A stretch of 38,565 nt of DNA from Prevotella sp. (lineage in GTDB: Bacteria > Bacteroidota > Bacteroidia > Bacteroidales > Bacteroidaceae), in NCBI GenBank assembly GCA_024681875.1, contig JAILAA010000089.1, positions 1 through 38,565 of the forward strand. The letters run 5' to 3'. The notes under the pieces are model-generated. The model did no database searches. It had not been told where the DNA came from and was given only the letters and a program-made list of their open reading frames with translations. Position numbers and translations under genes: made by a program. Position 1 is the first letter of the stretch. Each line of letters opens with the position of its first letter. Below, in pieces: positions 30,096 through 37,242 of the stretch.

Positions 30096-30192
30096 TACTT
30101 TTGCCGCCCATAAGAGTCTTTTTTCCATAAAGGCTCTCTCGTTAATATTTATATGATCCGCAGCATCCGTCGGGATGACGGGTGCTGCTTTT
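30096..30192 (+). ncRNA. Possible small RNA or attenuated leader
   Basis: A -7-like box TACTTTTG (30096-30103) is followed by about 55 nt, then a strong hairpin GCAGCA-t-CCGTC / GACGG-g-TGCTGC (30160-30188) and TTTT. This could be a transcript of about 85 nt or an attenuator ahead of the gene at 30249. The -33 element is weak. Confidence 0.35.
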
Positions 30193-30248
30193 AGAAGAAT
30201 TAACGCCTATAGTGCAAGAATTACCAAAAACCACTGTTTATTGAAGAG

Positions 30249-31073
30249 ATGAATCATTTGTTGTTAATTGGCATTATCAATCTCCTGCTCTCTATGCCTG
30301 CAACGGCACAGATCACCGTTAGGGGACGTATCGTCAACGAGCGAGGTGAAGCGGTGGAGTATGTGACGGTGACAATGACGCTGTCTGGCGACAGTATCGT
30401 GAGGGCGGTCATCGGCGACAAGAACGGACATTTCGACATCAACATACCGAATGATGGCGATGCCAGCCTAACATTCTCACATGTAAGCTACGAGCCGAAG
30501 ACCCTAAACCGCGAAGAATATGCGGAAGGCAACATCACCGTCATGCTAAAGGAACGGGCTGTGACATTGGACGAGGTGCCTTTCATCCACAAGAAAGCCA
30601 AGACCATTGCCCACAAAGGCCTGCCGGCTCCAGGTACGGCGGCGATGAGCGGCGACCTGGACAAGACCGAGGAGATGGGTCCTATTGTGAGTATCGGCGG
30701 CAAGAGCATGAGTGTGTCTCACTTCATCGTCCCCGTCAAGTCATGCTCCTACGAAAGCAGTACGCTCAGCATCAATGTCTATGAGATGGACGGCAAAGAA
30801 TGTCGCAATATCCTGACCCGTCCCATCTATCAGCAACTCACCAGGACTGACGAGAGCCAACGGCTTGTCATCGAGCCTGGTCAGCCACTCGTTCTGGAAC
30901 GGCACAAGCGCTATTTCATCGGCATCTCCATCGTCGATATCTCTGACACCAAGGGGCGCATTGTCTTCCCTTGCTCTTTCCACAAGAGCTACGCTGGCCG
31001 TATCGCCATCAGAAGCGGCATGACCGTTCCTATGGGGCCAAGTGTAACGGTGAAGGGCTACGAAGTTGAATAA
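30249..31073 (+). CDS. Exported protein with carboxypeptidase-regulatory-like domain
   Basis: A 274-residue protein: signal peptide (MNHLLLIGIINLLLSMPATA), then a CarboxypepD_reg-like Ig domain (TVRGRIVNERGEAVEYVTV ... VSYEPKTL, residues 22-105), then a C-terminal beta-rich domain not recognised (about residues 140-274). The N-terminal domain is the one often found at the front of TonB-dependent receptors, but no plug or barrel follows. It is probably periplasmic or outer-membrane associated. It stands alone, with the hairpin/terminator region upstream. Confidence 0.75.
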   Translation: MNHLLLIGIINLLLSMPATAQITVRGRIVNERGEAVEYVTVTMTLSGDSIVRAVIGDKNGHFDINIPNDGDASLTFSHVSYEPKTLNREEYAEGNITVMLKERAVTLDEVPFIHKKAKTIAHKGLPAPGTAAMSGDLDKTEEMGPIVSIGGKSMSVSHFIVPVKSCSYESSTLSINVYEMDGKECRNILTRPIYQQLTRTDESQRLVIEPGQPLVLERHKRYFIGISIVDISDTKGRIVFPCSFHKSYAGRIAIRSGMTVPMGPSVTVKGYEVE

Positions 31074-31199
31074 TGGTAACTTTGCTGTCCGAAGTGACTC
31101 GCGGAAAAGGTTACATCACACATCCGTAAGGCCGTCACGTTTTCACCTAATAATTTGTAAAAGGTAAGACTAAAACGATTATTATTCGCAAAAAAGTTG

Positions 31200-31207
31200 T
31201 AACTTTG
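31200..31207 (+). promoter_or_regulatory. -7 box of the Bro-N gene
   Basis: TAACTTTG 22 bp before the ATG at 31230. Confidence 0.55.
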
Positions 31208-31229
31208 CAGCACATCAACTTGTAATGAC

Positions 31230-32099
31230 ATGAACGAGAATTTCGCCATACAGCTCTTTGAGGGTAAGAAAGTCCGCATCGTCTGGGATGCTGAGAAAGA
31301 GAAGTACTATTTCGCCGTGGCTGACATTGTGCAAGTGTTAACCGATAGCACCGATGTCAAGCAATACATCAAGCGAATGCGTGCTCGTGACCCCGAACTC
31401 AATTCCAAGTGGGGTACAATTTGTACCCCTGTTGAAATGCTTGCTCCAGATGGCAAACGTCGTAAGACAACATCCGCTGACCTCGAAGGTATCTTCCGTA
31501 TTATCCAGTCCATCCCTTCGAAGAAAGCAGAACCCGTGAAGAAATGGCTTGCCGAAGTGGGTGCCCAGCGCATTGACCAGATGATTGACCCTGAACTGAC
31601 TTTCCAGATGGCTGTTGAGGACTACCGCCGACAGGGCTACAGCGACCGTTGGATCAATGAACGTGTGCGTTCCATAGAGATGCGCAAGGAACTGACCGAC
31701 GAGTGGCACCGCTCTGGCATACACGAACCAAAGGACTTTGCTATCCTCACTAACGTACTCACCAAGGCGTGGAGCGGAATGACTACAGGCGAGTATAAAC
31801 GCTACAAAAGGCTGAAGAAAGAGAACCTACGCGATAATATGACCAATATCGAACTGGCTCTCAACACGCTTGCTGAAGTCGCCACAACAGAATACTCGCG
31901 ACAGTCGAACCCGCAGACGATGGCAGAAAGCCAGCGCATTGCCAAAGAGGGCGGCAGTGTAGCCCGTGATGCCCGTCAGACCATGGAGCGTCGTCTCTGT
32001 CGTTCCGTTGTGTCACCAGAACGAGCCTCTGACTACATCAAACCGATAGAAAGTCATGAGGCCGATGCGCTTCCTTTCCCTGACGAGGAAAAACCATAA
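31230..32099 (+). CDS. Bro-N domain (antirepressor / DinD-like) protein
   Basis: A 289-residue protein with an N-terminal Bro-N domain (FEGKKVRIVWDAEKEKYYFAVADIVQVLTDSTDVKQYIKRM, residues 8-100), found in phage antirepressors and DinD-like proteins, and a longer helical C-terminal part (RWINERVRSIEMRKELTDEWHRSG ... EYKRYKRLKKENLRDNMT). Such genes are common single cargo genes in Bacteroidales accessory DNA. No phage structural or integrase genes are near, so it is likely a domesticated or stray mobile-element gene. Confidence 0.82.
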   Translation: MNENFAIQLFEGKKVRIVWDAEKEKYYFAVADIVQVLTDSTDVKQYIKRMRARDPELNSKWGTICTPVEMLAPDGKRRKTTSADLEGIFRIIQSIPSKKAEPVKKWLAEVGAQRIDQMIDPELTFQMAVEDYRRQGYSDRWINERVRSIEMRKELTDEWHRSGIHEPKDFAILTNVLTKAWSGMTTGEYKRYKRLKKENLRDNMTNIELALNTLAEVATTEYSRQSNPQTMAESQRIAKEGGSVARDARQTMERRLCRSVVSPERASDYIKPIESHEADALPFPDEEKP

Positions 32100-32169
32100 T
32101 TCGAACAACAACAGTTGTCGCGACGATTAGCGTTTATATATAGAAGAAACATTAACAACAAATATCAAA

Positions 32170-32733
32170 ATGAAAACAATGAAACTTTGGTGATGCATCT
32201 TCGTGATGGCCGCTGCAATCTCCCTCACCTCTTGCGGCAGCGATGAGCCAAGATATGCCGACCCGGAGGCACACGAAAAGACGGTGCTGCTGAATGAGCA
32301 GTACGGGCCGATTATCGTTGGCACGTGGCACTACGAGAACATCAGCGACACGCAGCGTTACTTCGAGCGCCTCACATTCCAGACCGACGAAAAAATGAAC
32401 GGTATGAGAAAGTGGCAGACACGCCAGCTCGTCACCATAGACGGTGAGCAACGCTACACCGACTGGGAGGACGTGGAACTGAGTGGCACGTTCACAGGCA
32501 CGTGGCGGCTGCAGTGGGTAAGGAACGACAGCGGAGTGGGCGAGAATCACCTCATCCTTTATGCCCCGTTTGATGCGCTCGACAATGAGGGTAATGGTTG
32601 GATGGCCTACAGCTACAATGGCCTCTTCGACTACGATAGCACAACCACTACCCTCCGCATCTCGGGCTTCCATCACCAAGACGCCGATGGTTGGACAAGC
32701 TACCAGCGCGGCGACGCGGAGCCAAGTTTCTGA
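32170..32733 (+). pseudogene. Lipoprotein gene with in-frame TGA in the signal peptide
   Basis: From ATG 32170 the frame reads MKTMKLW, TGA (32191-32193), CIFVMAAAISLTSCGSDEP and continues for 170 codons to TGA 32731-32733. With the TGA read through, this is a perfect lipoprotein signal (lipobox LTSC); without it the next ATG (32203) gives only MAAAISLTSC, lacking the charged n-region. The mature part (VGTWHYENISD, ERLTFQTDEKMN, GTFTGTWRLQW) looks like a lipocalin-type Bacteroidetes lipoprotein. Either a recent nonsense mutation or translation from an unusual start. Confidence 0.6.
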
Positions 32734-32765
32734 ATCCACAAACGACACATGTTCTGATAAAAAAT

Positions 32766-33431
32766 ATGAAACGACGACACGCATTAGTAGTGCTTTTTGC
32801 ACTGATCATAACTTCAGTCATGGCAAGCTTGACAAGTTACAGGGCTACGGAGAGGATGGTGACTGCAGACATGAACCAAGCGCTGGTCAAAGCCCTGGAT
32901 GAACAGCAGACAGACGTGATTAGTGCCGACACGATACAGGTGTTCAATCGTCACCTGCAAATAGAGGAGCTGAAAGGAAAAGTCATTCTGGCAGTAGATA
33001 CCCAAAAAGGATTCTGTCCACGCCCACAGGTATCAGTGGCAACGATTTTCTCGCTCTCTGACCAACGACCGTCAATGGTCCTCTGGTCGATGGCATTGCT
33101 ATGGGGACTCTTCTGCATGTATCAGTATCGGCGCAGTATGACTTTGGGAATGTATGGCGGCCTGGCTCTGCAAAACGGGCGATTCATAGATGCAAAAGGC
33201 AGCGAAGTGAGACTGACACCTATGCAACAGCAACTGATGGAGATGCTGTGGCAATCTCCCTCGCATCAACTCTCCAAAACAGAGATTTGCAATGCTCTTT
33301 GGCCCAAGAAAGAGGATGCCAACGAAACGCTCTACACACTCATCCGCCGACTCAAACCTATCATTGAGGAACATTCCGACCTCAAAATAGAATCAGACAG
33401 AGGCAAATCATACGGACTGACAATCAGATAG
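32766..33431 (+). CDS. Membrane-anchored OmpR/PhoB-type winged-helix regulator
   Basis: A 221-residue protein: membrane helix (LVVLFALIITSVMASL, residues 7-22), an extracytoplasmic segment of about 80 residues (MNQALVKALDEQQTDVISADTI on), a second helix (MVLWSMALLWGLFCMYQY, about 104-121) and a cytosolic OmpR/PhoB-type wHTH (RLTPMQQQLMEMLW ... ICNALWPKKEDANETLYTLIRRLKPII). It has no receiver domain, so it is a one-component sensor-regulator with ToxR-like logic but reversed domain order. Start ATG 32766. The three TGTCAG repeats right after its stop are its probable binding site at the OMP promoter. Confidence 0.83.
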   Translation: MKRRHALVVLFALIITSVMASLTSYRATERMVTADMNQALVKALDEQQTDVISADTIQVFNRHLQIEELKGKVILAVDTQKGFCPRPQVSVATIFSLSDQRPSMVLWSMALLWGLFCMYQYRRSMTLGMYGGLALQNGRFIDAKGSEVRLTPMQQQLMEMLWQSPSHQLSKTEICNALWPKKEDANETLYTLIRRLKPIIEEHSDLKIESDRGKSYGLTIR

Positions 33432-33440
33432 ATAGACGAT

Positions 33441-33468
33441 TGTCAGCAAAATGTCAGACAAATGTCAG
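33441..33468 (+). promoter_or_regulatory. Candidate wHTH operator: three TGTCAG repeats at 11-bp period
   Basis: TGTCAG at 33441, 33452 and 33463. The last copy ends 8 bp before the -33 TTTG of the OMP promoter. TGTCA-type half-sites at 11-bp period are the known geometry of PhoB boxes. Confidence 0.7.
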
Positions 33469-33476
33469 GAAGTATT

Positions 33477-33508
33477 TTTGGCTGACGAACCATCTCTTCA
33501 TACTTTTG
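33477..33508 (+). promoter_or_regulatory. OMP gene promoter (TTTG-N20-TACTTTTG)
   Basis: TTTG 33477-33480, 20 bp, TACTTTTG 33501-33508: a full match to the Bacteroidetes consensus, 20 bp before the ATG. Confidence 0.85.
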
Positions 33509-33528
33509 CAATCAAAAACAGCAGACGT

Positions 33529-35583
33529 ATGAAGAGATTATTGTTTTTGCCCCTTCTTATCAGCATGACGGGCGCCTATGCACAGGACATCAAGGAGGGT
33601 GAGACACTACAGGAGGTTACCGTAAAAGGCTCAAAGGTTGTACAGCGCGTAGAAGGTCTGACTATCTTTCCAACACGCCAGCAAGTGGAAAGTTCCGCCA
33701 ACGGCTATTCGCTATTATCGAAACTGACGCTCCCCCATCTGCGTATCGACCCCGTGATGCACACCGTCACGGCGCTCTCAAACCTTGGCAGCGTGCAAAT
33801 ACGCATCAACGACATCATTGCATCGAAAGAAGACATGCTGGCACTTGACATGAAAGCGGTGCAACAGATCGACTACATCGACAATCCTGGAATCAGATAT
33901 GGCGAGGGAATAGCCTACGTGGTCAATATCATCGTCAAGCAGCCAGTCAGCGGCTACGATATTGGGGCAGACCTGACCAACACGCTCACTACCATCAATG
34001 GTGACGAGACTGCCTATGGAAAGTTCAACTATGGGAAGAGCGAGTTTGGAGTGAGCTACTCGATGGACTACCAAGACTTCAAGGGAACGGAACGCGAAGA
34101 ACAGGCAACCTACGAACTGGAGTCGGGAAAGACAGAACGCATCCTACGAAAGCAATTGGAAGGCCAAAACAAAAGCCTCGACCACAATATTCAGCTGACC
34201 TATAGCCTGAGCGACTCGAACTATGTGTTCCAGTCGAAATTGTCTGCCCGCCGAGACATCCAGCCCCAAAGATCATGGGAAAAGTTTGAGACCTACGAAG
34301 ACCATTCCTCGTCACGCTCCTCATCACCAGTGCTTGACATCTATCTGCATCGCGACTTTGCCAATCATCAGTCGTTGACAGCCAATGCCGTGGGAGCCTA
34401 TATCAAGACCGACAGCTACGCTGAGCACAACGAGGGTGGCAGCTATGCCTACAGCGCAAAGGGAAAGACATATTCGCTTTGGAGTGAAGCCATCTATGAA
34501 AACCGTCTGAAACCCTTCACATTGTCCTTGGGAATTCAATACGGTCAGCGGTATATTAATAATGTGTACTCGGGCGATGCCTGCGCCACCAACTCCATGC
34601 GCTCATCATCGGTCTATTTCTTCGGACAGCTGAAAGGACGTCTTGGCAAGCTCGGCTATATGGGAGGACTGGGCATGAGCACACGCTACTATCGGCAGGC
34701 AGGATGCAACGACCGGTTCCTGCTGTTCCGTCCCAAGATGACGCTTGCCTATCCGTTGGCCAGAAACCTGAAGATGAAATACGATTTCGAGGTGTCGCAG
34801 CACGTATCACAGATTGCACTCGTCAGCGATGTCGCCATCAAGCAGAATGTCATGGAGACATTGGTCGGCAATCCAGAGATTAAGCCAAACAGGGTGACTT
34901 CGCATGACCTCCGCCTGACTTACTCCACACCACGATTGACGAGTGAGCTGCAAGGCTACTGGCGCTTGAACGCCGACTGTAACATGGAGAAATTCACCCG
35001 TAAGGACGGCCATTTCTTTCAGACACAGACTAACGCCAACCGCTCGACCTCCGGTCGCTTGCAAGGCAAGAACGAGTGCAGCTTCTTCTTCATCCAAAGC
35101 TACAACCGATGGGAGGCTATACCAGAGCATCTGTCTGCCACCATCTACGGAGGCGTCTGGCGCTTCTTCAACTTCACCGATGATTATCGCCACACGTACA
35201 CGGCTTTCAACGGCGGTGCCAGCATAGAAGCCTATCTCGGAAAGTGGACGTTGACCGCATACGCTGACAACGGCTGGCACTTTATGGAGGGCGAGCATCG
35301 TGGTCACCAGCCTGCCGCTTGGTATCTTACGGCTTCTTATCAGATGAAGGACATCACCCTTTCCCTTTACGCCCAGCATCCCTTCTGCTCCAGTCCCCTC
35401 AGCCATAAGGCAGAGATCCTAAGCCGCTATATCCACAAAGAAATATCCCAGCACAGCCGCGATTTCGGCAATATGCTGACGTTCCATCTCACCTGGCACC
35501 TGTCGTCTGGCCGCAAGTACCGAGACATTCAGCGCACCATGAACCATCGCGATACAGAGACTGGAATCATACAGAGCAAATAA
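33529..35583 (+). CDS. Outer-membrane beta-barrel protein (OMP_b-brl_3 / TonB-receptor type)
   Basis: A 684-residue outer-membrane protein: signal peptide (MKRLLFLPLLISMTGAYA), a plug-like domain (LQEVTVKGSKVVQRVEGLTIFP ... VQQIDYIDNPGIRYGEGIAYVVNIIVK), then a long beta-barrel ending in alternating aromatic strands and the typical tail GRKYRDIQRTMNHRDTETG. There is no N-terminal CarboxypepD_reg domain and no SusD partner, unlike SusC proteins. Start ATG 33529, supported by the promoter and signal peptide. A palindromic element (35042-35062) is embedded in the coding region. Transported ligand unknown. Confidence 0.87.
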   Translation: MKRLLFLPLLISMTGAYAQDIKEGETLQEVTVKGSKVVQRVEGLTIFPTRQQVESSANGYSLLSKLTLPHLRIDPVMHTVTALSNLGSVQIRINDIIASKEDMLALDMKAVQQIDYIDNPGIRYGEGIAYVVNIIVKQPVSGYDIGADLTNTLTTINGDETAYGKFNYGKSEFGVSYSMDYQDFKGTEREEQATYELESGKTERILRKQLEGQNKSLDHNIQLTYSLSDSNYVFQSKLSARRDIQPQRSWEKFETYEDHSSSRSSSPVLDIYLHRDFANHQSLTANAVGAYIKTDSYAEHNEGGSYAYSAKGKTYSLWSEAIYENRLKPFTLSLGIQYGQRYINNVYSGDACATNSMRSSSVYFFGQLKGRLGKLGYMGGLGMSTRYYRQAGCNDRFLLFRPKMTLAYPLARNLKMKYDFEVSQHVSQIALVSDVAIKQNVMETLVGNPEIKPNRVTSHDLRLTYSTPRLTSELQGYWRLNADCNMEKFTRKDGHFFQTQTNANRSTSGRLQGKNECSFFFIQSYNRWEAIPEHLSATIYGGVWRFFNFTDDYRHTYTAFNGGASIEAYLGKWTLTAYADNGWHFMEGEHRGHQPAAWYLTASYQMKDITLSLYAQHPFCSSPLSHKAEILSRYIHKEISQHSRDFGNMLTFHLTWHLSSGRKYRDIQRTMNHRDTETGIIQSK
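35042..35062. repeat. Palindromic element inside the OMP gene
   Basis: GCTCGACCT-CC-GGTCGCTTGC matches 29151-29171 at 19 of 21 positions. It encodes RSTSGRLQ in frame. Confidence 0.75.
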
Positions 35584-35652
35584 GAAAGACAAAAAGGACA
35601 GAAAAAAGAGACTGATTTCCTTGGTAGTTTGAAGGATTCTTCGCAACTTTGC

Positions 35653-35674
35653 AACTGATAATATTTTATCAGTT
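35653..35674. promoter_or_regulatory. Operator of the Xre/HipB-like gene
   Basis: A perfect inverted repeat AACTGATAA-TATT-TTATCAGTT between a -7-like CAACTTTG (35645-35652) and the ATG at 35681. The half-site TTATCAGTT recurs inside the gene at 35708-35716, and CTGATTATCAG is found at 36238-36248. Confidence 0.72.
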
Positions 35675-35680
35675 TCTTTT

Positions 35681-36043
35681 ATGAAAAGAATAGATACAGA
35701 CAATATGTTATCAGTTCTTGACAACTATACGCTTGAGACGACGGATGACATATCCCTAAAGTTGGCCGAGGACTTCCGACACAGGCGGATTGAAAAGAAC
35801 ATGACCCGCGAACAAGTGGCTGAGACTGCACAGGTTGCCGTTAGCAACATCGTCAGGTTTGAGCAGAAAGGCCTTGTCTCGCTGAAGAATCTGATAGCCC
35901 TTGCTATGGCGTTAGGCTATACCTCCGAGATCAAGAACCTGTTCGCAACACCCAAATATGCCACAATGGAGGAGCTGACGCAGATTCGCAAGAACACCAA
36001 CAAGAAGAAAGCCTACAAGAGCCGACTGGCAACCCGACATTAG
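35681..36043 (+). CDS. Xre-family regulator, HipB antitoxin-like
   Basis: A 120-residue protein with a central Xre HTH (LAEDFRHRRIEKNMTREQVAETAQVAVSNIVRFEQKGLVSLKNLIALAMALGY, residues 27-80) and a short basic C-terminus (EELTQIRKNTNKKKAYKS). This layout is that of HipB-type antitoxins that pair with HipA kinases in Bacteroidetes. No intact hipA follows, only a possible 34-codon scrap. A perfect palindrome right before its ATG fits autoregulation. It could be an orphan antitoxin or a solo regulator. Confidence 0.8.
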   Translation: MKRIDTDNMLSVLDNYTLETTDDISLKLAEDFRHRRIEKNMTREQVAETAQVAVSNIVRFEQKGLVSLKNLIALAMALGYTSEIKNLFATPKYATMEELTQIRKNTNKKKAYKSRLATRH

Positions 36044-36048
36044 CTGAC

Positions 36049-36153
36049 ATGATTGCCGTGGGCACTAAAATCAAGATGAAAGAGCAGCGTTGTCGGGAGA
36101 TATTTGATGAAGTCCATTCCGCTTGTGGAGACCTTTTGCTTCATCATATTTGA
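36049..36153 (+). pseudogene. Possible HipA C-terminal remnant
   Basis: A 34-codon frame, MIAVGTKIKMKEQRCREIFD then EVHSACGDLL, resembles the C-terminal helices of HipA-type kinases (pattern ADM-AVG-...-REI-DEV). It starts 6 bp after the Xre stop, in another frame, with no upstream kinase domain. Read as what is left of a deleted toxin gene. The resemblance is from memory of the family and needs a profile search. Confidence 0.35.
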
Positions 36154-36221
36154 GATTTGCGCGACATCTCTTCAACCATTGCCCTAGTGCATACTAGCAA
36201 TAAAAAAGATATTTATCTGAC

Positions 36222-36297
36222 TATCTTACATCTAATGCTGATTATCAGAGTGTTACATATAGTATATCTTACATTTATCTTACATCTATCTTACATC
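36222..36297. repeat. 11-bp tandem repeats TATCTTACATC
   Basis: Three exact-period copies at 36265, 36276 and 36287 (the first ends in T), an isolated copy at 36222-36232 and a partial TTACAT at 36253. They lie just upstream of the 21-bp array. Confidence 0.8.
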
Positions 36298-36302
36298 TAC
36301 AA

Positions 36303-36449
36303 ATGATTTCGTCCGAAAAATCCGAAGGCTTCGGACAAAAATCCGAAGCGCTCGGACAAAAATCCGAAGTGCTCGGACAAAAATCCGAAGCGCTCGGACA
36401 AAATCGTACACAGCATAGCCCCAAGTCACTTTACTCTTTACCTAAGTAA
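36303..36449 (+). CDS. Possible small repeat protein (48 aa)
   Basis: ATG 36303 opens a 48-codon frame through the 21-bp array, giving a 7-residue repeat GQKSEAL (variants GQKSEVL, EGF) and ending at TAA 36447-36449 inside the 20-bp palindromic repeat. The unit length, a multiple of 3, keeps the frame whatever the copy number. No ribosome-binding site or promoter is obvious. It may be only the by-product of a DNA-level array. Confidence 0.25.
   Translation: MISSEKSEGFGQKSEALGQKSEVLGQKSEALGQNRTQHSPKSLYSLPK
36321..36404. repeat. Four-copy 21-bp tandem array of palindromes
   Basis: Units begin at 36321, 36342, 36363 and 36384, each TCCGAAG-n-GCTCGGACAAAAA-like. Every unit has the inverted repeat TCCGA-N5-TCGGA. 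The 21-bp period equals two helical turns, so all palindromes face the same side of DNA. There are no spacers, so it is not CRISPR. The remaining sequence of the 36154-36544 gap is AT-rich, with the -7 box of the next gene. Confidence 0.9.
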
Positions 36450-36455
36450 AGACTT
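36436..36455. repeat. 20-bp repeat with palindrome CTTTAC-CTAA-GTAAAG, copy 2
   Basis: Exact match to 30020-30039, 109 bp upstream of the gene at 36545. Confidence 0.8.
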
Positions 36456-36511
36456 TTCTCTCGTTAAGAACATTTAACTGCATCGTCCATCACATTTCAA
36501 CGAGGATGACG

Positions 36512-36519
36512 TATCTTTG
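36512..36519 (+). promoter_or_regulatory. -7 box of the gene at 36545
   Basis: TATCTTTG, 25 bp before the ATG. It excludes the longer frame that would start at 36506. Confidence 0.6.
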
Positions 36520-36544
36520 TCAATTAAAACAAACAAATCAGACT

Positions 36545-37228
36545 ATGAATAGAATCCTCATCACCATCCTGCTCGCCCTCGTCGCAATGGCGGGGCAAGC
36601 GCAAGAAATCAAAAAAGTAGCGGCCACGCCCGAAGACTTCATGGAGCACATGGCCATGTACGGCTATGAAGTTTTCACCTATGACATTTCTTCTCTGCGC
36701 GACTCCGTGTCGGGCTTCACCATCGTCATCCGCGAGTATAACCAGCAGGGGATGATTGACGAGAAGAAACTGTACGGTTTCAGGACAAAGACCATGATTT
36801 CAGACTTCAACGAGCAAGACCAGAAGAGTATCTATGATGAAAAAGATGGTGACGATATGGAACGGGGCATATACCGTCTTTCAAAGACCCTCTCCATAGG
36901 TTTTTCTCCCATTCAGTCGGACTCTATCGAGACCGTCACCCTGCGTTCTTCTCGCAATGATGCAGCGCCATGGAAACTGACGCTGAAGCCTATCACCGAA
37001 GCCTCCCCAACCGTTTACCGTTATCAGAGAGTGCCATACCAGCCCACTTTTTTCTCCCTTGACACCTTCATTCCCCTTGTCTTCTACGGCTCTTTCTGGT
37101 GGGACGAGCAAGCGAAAGGAATCCGTTTCTGTGGAGACACAGAACTGACAGAAGAGAAAGCCAAGGCCAGCGAATACTTCAAATTTTGCCCATACTATTA
37201 TATCATTGGCGCAGTATTCCATAAATAA
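36545..37228 (+). CDS. Exported protein of unknown function
   Basis: A 227-residue protein with signal peptide MNRILITILLALVAMAGQAQ. The mature part has a mixed beta pattern (MYGYEVFTYDISSLRDSVSGFTIVI; TKTMISDFNEQDQKSIYDEKDGD; a late FFSLDTFIPLVFYGSFWWDEQAKGIRFCGD; and a C-terminal FCPYYYIIGAVF). This looks like a Bacteroides/Prevotella-specific DUF family (possibly DUF5041); I cannot name it with confidence. The next gene follows 14 bp later and begins with a nearly identical signal-peptide DNA sequence. Confidence 0.7.
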   Translation: MNRILITILLALVAMAGQAQEIKKVAATPEDFMEHMAMYGYEVFTYDISSLRDSVSGFTIVIREYNQQGMIDEKKLYGFRTKTMISDFNEQDQKSIYDEKDGDDMERGIYRLSKTLSIGFSPIQSDSIETVTLRSSRNDAAPWKLTLKPITEASPTVYRYQRVPYQPTFFSLDTFIPLVFYGSFWWDEQAKGIRFCGDTELTEEKAKASEYFKFCPYYYIIGAVFHK

Positions 37229-37242
37229 AAACGAAATTAATA

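Noticed and set aside
32191..32193. Selenocysteine or general TGA recoding
   Set aside because: No SECIS-like hairpin was seen after the TGA, the residue lies in a signal peptide, and TGA ends several intact genes in the window.
32152..32802. A 216-codon minus-strand frame over the lipoprotein gene with the in-frame TGA
   Set aside because: The plus-strand frame has the lipobox and lipocalin-like pattern; the minus frame has none.
36321..36404. CRISPR array
   Set aside because: Units are contiguous 21-bp copies without spacers, and no cas genes are present.
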